64,000 nt of DNA from Saccharothrix syringae. Its GTDB lineage: Bacteria; Actinomycetota; Actinomycetes; Mycobacteriales; Pseudonocardiaceae. Position 1 is the first letter of the stretch; each line of letters opens with the position of its first letter. The DNA is taken from assembly GCF_009498035.1 (NCBI RefSeq), contig NZ_CP034550.1, forward strand, positions 2,542,001-2,606,000. The letters run 5' to 3'. Positions 40,165 to 47,453 of the stretch are shown piece after piece. Made by a program: the position numbers and the translations under genes. Under the pieces are notes generated by a model. That model was not told the DNA's origin. It did no database searches and saw nothing but the letters and a program-made list of their open reading frames with translations.

Positions 40165-43100
40165 TCAGGTGGCCAGGCGCGCGGGGATGTCCTCGGACTG
40201 CGGCACGCCCAGCTCCCGGTACAGCGCGGCCGCCTCCTCGCGGTGCCTGGCCGCCCGCGCGTGGTCGCCCGTCTCGGCCAGCACGGCGGCCAGCCCGGCC
40301 AGCGCCTCCGCCTGCTCGAACACATCACCGGTCTGCCGGGCCAGGGTCAGGGCGCCGCGGTGGCGGGCGGCCGCCTCGCGGCGCCTGCCCACCGCGCACA
40401 GGGTCAGCCCCAGCGCGTTCAGGGTCTCCGCCTCCAGGCTGCGCTCCCCGGTCTCCCGGCTCAGCGCCAGCGCCTGGTGCAGGTGCTCCAGCGCCTCCGC
40501 GTGCCGACCCATCCGCCGGTACGCCGACCCGGTGGTGAACAGGGCGCTGCCCTCGCCGCCGCGGTCGCCCGCCGCGCGGCAGCGGGCCAGGGAGCGCTCC
40601 AGGTGCTCCAGCGCCTCCTCGTGCCTGCCCACCAGGCTCAGCACCAGGCCGAGGTTGCCCAGGGCGTAGCCCTCCAGCCTCGCGTCGCCGACGTCGGCGA
40701 AGACCTCGGCCGCCCGCCGGTGGTGCTCGGCCGCCTCCTCGTACCGGCCCAGCCGCCGGTGGACGAAACCGATGTTGTGCAACTGCGAGCCGACGCCGTG
40801 CCGGTCGTCCGCGCGGCGGTGGATCTCCAGGGCCTCGCGCAGGTGCGCCAGCGCCGCGTCGTAGTCGCCCAGGCGGTCGTGGACCAGGCCCAGGCGGGAC
40901 AGGGCGTGCGCCTCGCCCGCCCGGTCGCCCGCCTCGCGGTAGGCGGCCAGGGCCCGCTCGAAGTGCCGCCTGGCCTCGTGGTGCGCGCCGAGCCACAGGT
41001 GCACGCGCCCCAGGTTGGCCGACACGTCACCGCGGTCGCCCGCCACGTCGGCGGCCAGCGCGTGCACGGTCAACGCCTCCCGGTGGTGGCCGCCGACCTC
41101 GAAGTCCCGCCACAGCGTCCGGGAGAGGTCCACGCAGTACCCGTCGCGGCCGGTGCCCGCGGCGCGCCGGGCCAGGACGACCAGTCCGGCGCGCTCGCGG
41201 TCCAGCCACTCCCGCGCCGCGTCCGGCTCGTGCACCGGCGGCACCGGCGTGCCGGGCGGGTCGACCTCGGGCAGGCCGCCGCGGTCGTGCGGGAACAGGG
41301 TGCCCACCGCGACCACGGCGGTGTACCGGTAGTGGTCGAACAGCCGGGACACCGCCGGTGCCGCCTCGGCGTCGTCCCCGACCAGCTCCACGGCGTACGC
41401 GCGCAGCAGGTCGTGCACGGCGTAGCGGTCCGGTCCCTCCGACTCCACCAGGTGCGCCCGGACCAGTTCGTCCAGCAGCGCCCTGGCCTCGGCCAGGCCG
41501 GTGTCGGCGAGCGCGGCCACCGAGTGCGCCCCGAACGCCCGCGCCGGGTGCAGGCCGAGCAGCCGGAACGCCCGCGCGCCCGGCCCGCCCAACCGCCGGT
41601 ACGACCAGGAGAACACCGAGCGCACGGCGGTCCGCGCGTCACCGCCCGCGTCGAGCAGGTCCAGCCGGCGCTGCTCGTCCCGCAGCTCGGCGGGCAGCGC
41701 GGACACCGGCAGCGCCGGGTGCGCGCACGCGTGCTCGGCGGCGATGCGCACCGCCAGCGGCAGCCGGTCGCAGTGCTCGACCACCTCGGCGGTGCTCTCC
41801 GGGTCGGCCCGGGCCCGGTCGCCCACCAGCGCCTCGAACAGGGCGACCGCCTCGGCCGGGCTCAGCGCGCGCAGGTCGACGCGCTGGGCGCCCTCGCGGG
41901 CCACCAGGCCGGCCAGGTCGGCGCGGCTGGTGACGACGGTGGCGCAGGACGGCGTGCCGGGCAGCAGCGGGCGCACCTGGTCGGCCTCGGCGGCGTTGTC
42001 CAGCACCACCAGCACGCGCCGGCCGGCGAGCATGCTCCGGTACAGGCCGCTCTGCGCGTCCGGGTCGGTCGGGACGCGGGACGGTGGCACGCCCAGCGCG
42101 TCGAGGAACAGCCGGACCGCCTCGGCGGGCGGCACCGGCGTGCCCGAGGGGTCGAAACCGCGCAGGTTCACGTAGAGCTGCCCGTCGGGGAAGCGGGGGG
42201 CGACCCGGTGCGCCCAGTGCACCGCGAGCGCGGTCTTGCCCACCCCGGCGGGACCGGTGACCACGGTGATCGCGGGCGCCGCCGGTGGATCGGCCACGAC
42301 GTCGGAGAAGCCCGGGCCGTGCGGGGAATCCGGGCCGTCCGGGGAACCAGGGTCGTGCGGGGGACCGGAGCTGTCCGGGGAACCCGGGCCGTGCGCGGGT
42401 CCGGAGCCGTTCGGGAACTCCGCGGGCCCCGGGCCGACCGGGAACCCGGACCGGTCCGCGAGTGCCGCGTCGAGCCGGGCCCGTTCCTCGTGCCTGCCGG
42501 TGAAGGCGGTCACCGTCGCCGGCAGCAGGGCGGGCACCGGCAGCGGCACCCGGGCCACCGGGGTCCGCTCCGCCGCGGTGCGCACCGGCTCACCGCGCAG
42601 GATCGCCTCCTCCAGCGCGCGCAGCTCGGGACCCGGCTCCAGGCCGTGCTCCTCGGCCAGCAGGCGGCGGGTGTCCCGGTAGACCTCCAGCGCGTCGGCC
42701 TGGCGGCCCGACCGGTACAGCGCCAGCATCAGCTGGGCCCGCCACCGCTCGCGCAGCGGCTGCTCGGCCGCCAGCGCGGCCAGCTCGGCCACCAGCGCGC
42801 CGTGCCTGCCCAGCGCCAGGTCGGCGTCGAACCGGGCCTCCAGCGCGGCGGCCCGCCGCTCGTCGAGCCGGGTCGCCTCCTGCCGCAGCAGCTCGCTGTC
42901 CTCCAGGCCCGCGTAGGCCGGGCCCCGCCACAGCCGCTCGGCCTGCCGCAGCAGGTCCGCCGCCAGCGCCGGGTCGCCGTCGGCCAGCGCGTGCCCGCCC
43001 TGCTCGGCCAGCACGGCGAAGTGCTCGGCGTCGACCTCGCCGGGCCGGGTGAGGAGCATGTACCCGGACGCGGTCCGCGCGATCCGCTCGGGGTCGCCGA

Positions 43101-43317
43101 GGGCGCGGCGCAGGTGGAACACGTAGAGCTGCACGTTGCGCTTCGCGGTGCGCGGCGGGCGGTCGCCCCACAGCTCGTGCATCAGCCGGTCGGTGGAGAC
43201 CCCGGTGTTGGCCAGGCAGAGCAGCACCGCGAGCGCGGTGCGCTGCTTGGCGGCGGACAGCTCGACCGCGCGTCCGCCGACGACCGCCTCGACCGGACCC
43301 AGGACCCTGAACCGCAC
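40165..43317 (-). CDS. AfsR-like SARP regulator (BTAD, NB-ARC, TPR)
   Basis: 1050 aa from GTG 43317. Residues 1-95 are the OmpR-type winged helix of SARPs (RFRVLGPVEAVVGGRAVELS; NVQLYVFHLRRALGD), 96-247 the bacterial transcriptional activation domain (AEHFAVLAEQGGHALADGD; LMLALYRSGRQADALEVYRD). A hexapeptide-repeat linker (about 300-335) leads to an NB-ARC ATPase with P-loop VVTGPAGVGKTALAVHW and Walker B RRVLVVLDNAAEAD, then an array of TPRs (EAHALSRLGLVHDRLGDYDA and others). This is the AfsR architecture: ATP- and signal-dependent activators of secondary metabolism. No biosynthetic cluster is visible nearby. Confidence 0.95.
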   Translation of the reverse strand: MRFRVLGPVEAVVGGRAVELSAAKQRTALAVLLCLANTGVSTDRLMHELWGDRPPRTAKRNVQLYVFHLRRALGDPERIARTASGYMLLTRPGEVDAEHFAVLAEQGGHALADGDPALAADLLRQAERLWRGPAYAGLEDSELLRQEATRLDERRAAALEARFDADLALGRHGALVAELAALAAEQPLRERWRAQLMLALYRSGRQADALEVYRDTRRLLAEEHGLEPGPELRALEEAILRGEPVRTAAERTPVARVPLPVPALLPATVTAFTGRHEERARLDAALADRSGFPVGPGPAEFPNGSGPAHGPGSPDSSGPPHDPGSPDGPDSPHGPGFSDVVADPPAAPAITVVTGPAGVGKTALAVHWAHRVAPRFPDGQLYVNLRGFDPSGTPVPPAEAVRLFLDALGVPPSRVPTDPDAQSGLYRSMLAGRRVLVVLDNAAEADQVRPLLPGTPSCATVVTSRADLAGLVAREGAQRVDLRALSPAEAVALFEALVGDRARADPESTAEVVEHCDRLPLAVRIAAEHACAHPALPVSALPAELRDEQRRLDLLDAGGDARTAVRSVFSWSYRRLGGPGARAFRLLGLHPARAFGAHSVAALADTGLAEARALLDELVRAHLVESEGPDRYAVHDLLRAYAVELVGDDAEAAPAVSRLFDHYRYTAVVAVGTLFPHDRGGLPEVDPPGTPVPPVHEPDAAREWLDRERAGLVVLARRAAGTGRDGYCVDLSRTLWRDFEVGGHHREALTVHALAADVAGDRGDVSANLGRVHLWLGAHHEARRHFERALAAYREAGDRAGEAHALSRLGLVHDRLGDYDAALAHLREALEIHRRADDRHGVGSQLHNIGFVHRRLGRYEEAAEHHRRAAEVFADVGDARLEGYALGNLGLVLSLVGRHEEALEHLERSLARCRAAGDRGGEGSALFTTGSAYRRMGRHAEALEHLHQALALSRETGERSLEAETLNALGLTLCAVGRRREAAARHRGALTLARQTGDVFEQAEALAGLAAVLAETGDHARAARHREEAAALYRELGVPQSEDIPARLAT
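42314..42421 (-). repeat. Six 18-base repeats encoding a hexapeptide linker
   Basis: Six contiguous 18-base units (starting at 42314, 42332, 42350, 42368, 42386 and 42404) lie in frame inside the SARP gene and encode hexapeptides of the form S/P-P-x-x-x-G (SPDSSG, PPHDPG, SPDGPD, SPHGPG). They form a flexible linker between the activation domain and the ATPase, and copy number could vary between strains. Confidence 0.85.
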
Positions 43318-43520
43318 GACCGCCCCCCGCCGAATCGGCACCGCCGCCGTGCGGGCAACGGCTCCCGGCGCGGTGCGCCCTCGCGGGCTGCCGATCGGTA
43401 TGTCGCCACTATACCGCCGGTAAACAGGGGTCGGCCATGGTTGGCGCAGCGGCCCGGCGAGTGGGACCGCCGGATTGCGGAGAAGTCGGGGGGATCGGAT
43501 GGGAGCAAGGGGAGCAGCCG

Positions 43521-43838
43521 ATGAGGATCGACCAGATCGACCAGGGGGACGGGCGACCGGTCGTGGCGGGTGCGCACGAGAAGATCGGGCGGTACCTCGC
43601 GACCGTCCGACGGGTGGCGGCCGAGGGCGACGACGCGGCGGCGCTGGCCATCGCCCGGGGTGAGCTGCCGCTGATCGTCGAGGTGTTCGAGGACCTGGTG
43701 GCCGAGCACCGGCCGGACGCGGTCGGGCACTGCCGGGCCTGCGCGCGCACCGGCAGGTGGTGGTGGCGGCAGCGGACGCCGTGCCGGGCGGTGCGGCGGG
43801 TGCGGGCCGTGCTGCTCCGGTCCCCGGTGCCGGGCTGA
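43521..43838 (+). CDS. Small protein with C-terminal Cys/Trp motif
   Basis: 105 aa from ATG 43521 with AAGGGGA upstream. An N-terminal helical part (HEKIGRYLATVRRVAAEGDD; GELPLIVEVFEDLVAEHRPD) precedes HCRACARTGRWWWRQRTPC, a C-x2-C...C pattern with adjacent tryptophans that could bind zinc. Similar short proteins with an H-x-C-x2-C-x-W-P-C ending occur in actinomycetes; function is unknown to me. It is divergent from the SARP gene with 203 bases between starts, so it may be under shared control. Confidence 0.68.
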   Translation: MRIDQIDQGDGRPVVAGAHEKIGRYLATVRRVAAEGDDAAALAIARGELPLIVEVFEDLVAEHRPDAVGHCRACARTGRWWWRQRTPCRAVRRVRAVLLRSPVPG

Positions 43839-43920
43839 TCGTCTCCAATGGCCCGACAAGGGCGCATGTCCACCCGTGACAAGGTGAAGCGACTCACCGT
43901 CCGCTGAGGACGGTCAGGGC

Positions 43921-44586
43921 TCAGCCCCGTTCGGCCGGTTCGGTCAGGATCGCGCCGTGGCCGGACCCGCCCGACCGGCGGGCGGTATCGGGTGCCGACG
44001 GGGCGAGCGCCTGCGGGGTGGCCAGCCGGGCGAGCCTGCGCCGCCACGGCGCAGCCGGCCGGCCACCCCGTGCGGCGACCACCGACATGGCCTGCGCCCC
44101 GATCACGGCCGCGGTGAAGCCGTCGGCCTCCTCGGGCACGTCCGTGCCCGGCACGACCTCGCCCGCCGCCGCGGCGCGGACGAGCAGGTCGCGCACCACC
44201 GCCGACAGGCACGCGAAGTGCACGCCGGCCACCAGGTCGAACAGCTCGCTGGTGTAGAGCAGCCGCACGCCGACGCGCACGGTCCGGTCCTCGCGCACCA
44301 GCAGGCCCATCCGCTCGGTCAGGGCGACCAGCACCCGCATCGGCCCGGCACCGCCCTCCTCCAGCTCGGCGCGCACCTCGTGCCACCGGTCGAAGTACTC
44401 CTCGACCACGGCGACCGCCAGCGCCTGCTTGGACGGGAAGTGCCGGTACAGCGCGCCCTTCGTCACCGACACGTGCCGGCAGACCGCCTCCAGCGAGGTG
44501 GCCTCGTAGCCGTGCCGGTCGAACAGCTCGATGCTCGCGGCGACCAGGGCGGCCCTGGTGCGGGCTCCCCGGGCCGGATCGTTCAC
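43921..44586 (-). CDS. TetR regulator, gamma-butyrolactone-receptor-like (1)
   Basis: 221 aa from GTG 44586. Helix-turn-helix TSLEAVCRHVSVTKGALYRH then FPSKQALAVAVVEEYF is close to ScbR/ArpA-type autoregulator receptors, as is the ligand domain VRVGVRLLYTSELFDLVAGV with SAVVRDLLVRAAAAGEVVP. The receptor-typical Trp in the ligand pocket is not evident at the equivalent place, so it may be a pseudo-receptor sensing another compound. Last gene of an apparent SnoaL-XRE-TetR-TetR transcription unit. Beside a SARP regulator, this suggests quorum-type control of secondary metabolism, although target genes are not in this window. Confidence 0.82.
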   Translation of the reverse strand: MNDPARGARTRAALVAASIELFDRHGYEATSLEAVCRHVSVTKGALYRHFPSKQALAVAVVEEYFDRWHEVRAELEEGGAGPMRVLVALTERMGLLVREDRTVRVGVRLLYTSELFDLVAGVHFACLSAVVRDLLVRAAAAGEVVPGTDVPEEADGFTAAVIGAQAMSVVAARGGRPAAPWRRRLARLATPQALAPSAPDTARRSGGSGHGAILTEPAERG

Positions 44587-44645
44587 GGGTGTCCCCCCGC
44601 TCCGTCGCTCTCTGTAACCGAGAGTAGTGATCCGCGCACCCGAGG

Positions 44646-45224
44646 TCAACGAGGAGGACCGAGTCGCAACCGAGCCCACACCTCGGGCCGCACGATTGCG
44701 GGCAGCCACGAGCGCCAGACCCGGTCCAGGCCCCGCGCCGCCGCGTCGGCCGCGTCCACCGCCATCGCCACGAGGTGCACGCCGACCAGCTCGGAGACGA
44801 TCCCCTCGGTCGACGCCGGCAGGTCGGCGTCCGCGCGCAGCTCGCCGCGGGCCGCCGCGCCGCGCAGCAGGTCGTGCACCGTCGAACGCCACTGCGCGAC
44901 CTGCCGCTCGGCGACCTCGTCGCACACCGGGGACTGGAACAGCAGCCGCCGCACCGCCGCGTGCTCGGCCGCGTACCCGAGGTCCACCAGCACCTGGAGC
45001 GGGCTGCGGTGGACGCGCAGGAGCCGTTCCCGCGCCCGCGCCCAGTCCAGGGCGTGCGCCTCCACCAGGGCCACCGCGAGCGCCTTCTTCGAGCTGAAGT
45101 GGCCGTACAGCGCGCCCTTCGTGACGCCGACGCGCAGGCACACGTCGTCCACGGTGGCGCGCACGTAGCCGTCGCGCTCGAAGACCTCGGCCGCCGCCGC
45201 CAGCAGCTCGTCCCTGGTGGTCAC
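44646..45224 (-). CDS. TetR regulator, gamma-butyrolactone-receptor-like (2)
   Basis: 192 aa from GTG 45224, overlapping the XRE gene stop by four bases. The N-terminus RDELLAAAAEVFERDGYVRA, HTH TVDDVCLRVGVTKGALYGHF and SSKKALAVALVEAH are again ScbR-like. The ligand domain includes SPVCDEVAERQVAQWRSTVH; the Trp aligns with the conserved receptor tryptophan, so this copy may bind a butyrolactone. It is 59 bases upstream of its paralogue. Tandem receptor-like genes often form a receptor/pseudo-receptor pair controlling a SARP; the AfsR-like gene is 1.3 kb away. Confidence 0.82.
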   Translation of the reverse strand: MTTRDELLAAAAEVFERDGYVRATVDDVCLRVGVTKGALYGHFSSKKALAVALVEAHALDWARARERLLRVHRSPLQVLVDLGYAAEHAAVRRLLFQSPVCDEVAERQVAQWRSTVHDLLRGAAARGELRADADLPASTEGIVSELVGVHLVAMAVDAADAAARGLDRVWRSWLPAIVRPEVWARLRLGPPR

Positions 45225-45484
45225 CGCCGTCTGCGGGTCCAGCGGGCGACCGCGGCGGCCCGCTCCAGCTCGCGCGCCGGGGTGTCGAGCACCCGGCCGA
45301 GCCACGCCCGCCAGTACGGACCGGGGATGCGCTTGCCGCGCTCCCAGCGGGAGACCTCCTCGCGGGTGACGCTCGCATTGCCCGACGCCGCGTGCAGCCG
45401 GGTGGCGAGGTCGTGCTGGGTCAACCCGCGCCCGCGGCGCAGCTCCGGCAGGAGTTCGCTGATCGGTCGGGCTTCGTCCGGCAC
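45221..45484 (-). CDS. Small XRE-family helix-turn-helix protein
   Basis: 87 aa. A single HTH_3 domain: LLPELRRGRGLTQHDLATRL, then VTREEVSRWERGKRIPGPYW, followed by RAWLGRVLDTPARELERAAA and a basic tail. This is the N-terminal half of typical actinomycete XRE regulators without any sensor domain. It is translationally coupled to the downstream TetR gene. It may act as an autonomous repressor. A TPR regulator lacking precisely such a domain is encoded 830 bases away on the other strand. Confidence 0.87.
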   Translation of the reverse strand: MPDEARPISELLPELRRGRGLTQHDLATRLHAASGNASVTREEVSRWERGKRIPGPYWRAWLGRVLDTPARELERAAAVARWTRRRR

Positions 45485-45538
45485 GGCGGCACCTCTCCTC
45501 GGCGGTCCCAGGCGGTCGTCGGCGGTCGCCGGCGATCG

Positions 45539-45988
45539 TCATCCTGGCACCGATCGGTGCGGCCAATCCGGTGATACCGGCGGAACACCGGTGGTGCCGA
45601 GGGCGCGCGCGAACGCCAACGTGTCGGCGTACCACCGGAAGTCGCTGATCAGGTCGTCCCGCACGGACACCGCGAGGGCGAAGTCGAAGGACCGGGATTC
45701 GCCGCTCACGTGCACCCGCGCGTGCAGCTGCCCGGTCAGCACGGCGTCCGCCCCGCCGGCGACCAGGCGGCCGGTGGTGATGCCGGTCAGCTCGAACGCG
45801 CCGAGGAAGGCCAGGAAGAACGCCTCCACCTCGCGCGGCGTGCGCACCGCCTCGGGCCACGGCGCGCCCGGGACCGGCGCGGTCCACCACCGCACCTGGT
45901 CGGCGAACAGCCTGCCCGCGCCCGCGGCGTCGGCGGCGGCCCACCGGGCGACGAGCTTCTCCACCGCCGCCGTGGCGGCGCCTACCAC
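45539..45988 (-). CDS. SnoaL/NTF2-like domain protein
   Basis: 149 aa. The cone-shaped NTF2-like fold is indicated by AAAVEKLVARWAAADAAGAG, LFADQVRWWTAPVPG, REVEAFFLAFLGAFELT, HARVHVSGESRSFDFALAVS and ISDFRWYADT. Members include polyketide cyclases, ketosteroid isomerases and many small-molecule-binding proteins of unknown role. First gene of a likely four-gene unit with the XRE and two TetR regulators (54-base gap), so it could modify or bind the regulators' ligand. This functional link is inference. Confidence 0.78.
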   Translation of the reverse strand: MVGAATAAVEKLVARWAAADAAGAGRLFADQVRWWTAPVPGAPWPEAVRTPREVEAFFLAFLGAFELTGITTGRLVAGGADAVLTGQLHARVHVSGESRSFDFALAVSVRDDLISDFRWYADTLAFARALGTTGVPPVSPDWPHRSVPG

Positions 45989-46318
45989 CGCGTCCGGTCC
46001 GGGTCGAGGGCGTCGTCGTCGGCGGTCAACGATGTCACGGGCGCCTCCCCGTCACGCGGCGGTCGTCCGAACAGTGTGGGCCGGTGCGCGACACGCGCGC
46101 ACGGGGCCAAGTGGGGCATCCCCGGGGTCGCGACCACTCGGCGCGAAGTCGGTCCAGGATCGTTCCACGGCTGGTCGCCGGGTGCGCCCGGCGGGTGCGA
46201 GCGGGTGGTACCGGTGGACGGGGAGTTGCGGCGCGTGTCCCGAGGGGTACCCCTATGGACATCCCTTCCCGCCCTTCCGGGCACGCCCCGGGGCACGACG
46301 CGACTGCGAGGTGCGGCC
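45989..46318. other. 330-base divergent spacer with palindrome
   Basis: Separates the SnoaL gene from the TPR-regulator gene. The clearest element is the perfect palindrome AGGGGTACCCCT (46243-46254), 65 bases before the TPR gene. A 23-codon frame starting at 46255 has no support. I searched the frame of the TPR gene for a missing HTH domain here and found none. Confidence 0.45.
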
Positions 46319-47266
46319 ATGGCTGATCGCGGACAGTACCCGGCGCGGATCGGTGCCGCCGACGTCGCGGAGCTGGAGGAGCGGACCCGGGGGTTGCGCG
46401 CGCGGGACTACCGGGGTGGCGGCGGCACGTGCCGGGGTGCCGCGATCGCCGCGGCCGCGGCCGGCGAACGGCTGCTGGGCGCCACCGCGAGCCCGCGGGT
46501 GCGGCGCCGGCTGCTGGTGGCGCTGGCCGACCTGCACAACCTGGCCGCGTGGACGTGCTTCGACACCGGCCTGGACGGGCCGGCGGTGCGGCACTGGACG
46601 AGGGCCGAGGAGCTGGCGGCGTCGGCGGACTCCCCGGAGCTGGTCGCCAACATCCACTACCGGGTGGGCCGGCTGCACCTGCACCGCGGCGACCCCGTCG
46701 CCGCGCTCGGCTGCTTCGGCCAGGGGCTGGTGGCCGCCCGGCGGGCCGGGTCGCCGCACGCCACCGCGATCCTGCGGGCCAACCAGGCGTGGGCGCTGGC
46801 CGGGCGGGGCGACCGCGCGGCGGCGCTGCGGCGGCTCGGGCAGGCGCACGAGGCGTTCGCCGCGTGCAGGCCCGCCGACGCGCCCGCGTGGGCGCGGTTC
46901 TTCGACGAGACGGACCTGACCGCGATCAACGGCATGGTGCACACCGAGCTGGCCCGCACGGTCGACCCGGTGCACGCCGCGACGGCCATCCCGGCGCTGA
47001 CCTCCGCGGTGGCCGGCTACCCCGGCGACATGCACCGCAGCCGCACCCTCAGCCTCATCGCGCTCACCGCGAACCACCTGGTGGACAACGACTTCGCCGA
47101 GGCCGCGGCGGTGGGGGAGCGCGCGCTGGAGCTGGCCGCCGGGGTCGACTCCGCGCGGGTCGCCGACCGGCTGCGGCCCGTCGGCGAGCTGGCCGGGCGG
47201 TACCGCGGCGACGCCAGGGCCCGCGAGCTGGCCGGGCGGATCGCGGCATTCGCGGCCGCCGCCTGA
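46319..47266 (+). CDS. TPR regulator lacking its HTH domain
   Basis: 315 aa from ATG 46319. The whole protein corresponds to the C-terminal TPR portion of actinomycete XRE-family regulators: ADVAELEERTRGLRARDYRG, RRLLVALADLHNLAAWTCFD, VANIHYRVGRLHLHRGDPVA, ANQAWALAGRGDRAAALRRL and ARFFDETDLTAINGMVHTEL are hallmarks. The usual N-terminal helix-turn-helix (about 90 residues) is absent. It may be a signal-binding partner that recruits a separate DNA-binding protein; the small XRE protein encoded divergently at 45221 is an attractive candidate. Alternatively it is a truncated gene that lost its 5' part. Confidence 0.8.
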   Translation: MADRGQYPARIGAADVAELEERTRGLRARDYRGGGGTCRGAAIAAAAAGERLLGATASPRVRRRLLVALADLHNLAAWTCFDTGLDGPAVRHWTRAEELAASADSPELVANIHYRVGRLHLHRGDPVAALGCFGQGLVAARRAGSPHATAILRANQAWALAGRGDRAAALRRLGQAHEAFAACRPADAPAWARFFDETDLTAINGMVHTELARTVDPVHAATAIPALTSAVAGYPGDMHRSRTLSLIALTANHLVDNDFAEAAAVGERALELAAGVDSARVADRLRPVGELAGRYRGDARARELAGRIAAFAAAA

Positions 47267-47303
47267 AACAATCCAGGGATTCCTTCCCGCGTCGAATTCG
47301 ATT

Positions 47304-47328
47304 CGATTTCGACGATCGGTCGAAATCG
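47304..47328. promoter_or_regulatory. Inverted repeat before pectin operon promoter
   Basis: CGATTTCGAC (47304-47313) pairs perfectly with GTCGAAATCG (47319-47328) around five bases, 37 bases after the TPR-regulator stop. It could terminate that gene or bind a regulator; the TCGAA cores recall the boxes at the xylo-oligosaccharide locus. Confidence 0.5.
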
Positions 47329-47361
47329 CCCGTCGAACGCGCGTCGAACCAACGCACGTCG

Positions 47362-47390
47362 TTGACGTGCGGCGAACGCGTTCGTAATAC
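47362..47390 (+). promoter_or_regulatory. Pectin operon promoter with palindromic operator in spacer
   Basis: TTGACG (47362-47367), a 17-base spacer and TAATAC (47385-47390) make the best promoter in the window. The last 12 bases of the spacer are the perfect palindrome CGAACGCGTTCG (47373-47384), with the central CG typical of LacI operators. A second imperfect element, GGAAAGCGTTC, follows at about 47405. A repressor there would block polymerase. Start codon 47454 is 64 bases downstream of the -10. Confidence 0.82.
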
Positions 47391-47453
47391 TCTGTTCGCA
47401 CTTCTGGAAAGCGTTCACAAATATGAACGGACTCGCCGGGAAGGCCCCTCGAC

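Noticed and set aside
46255..46326. 23-codon frame just before the TPR regulator as a leader peptide or missing HTH
   Set aside because: Too short, no ribosome site, and the sequence has no helix-turn-helix pattern.
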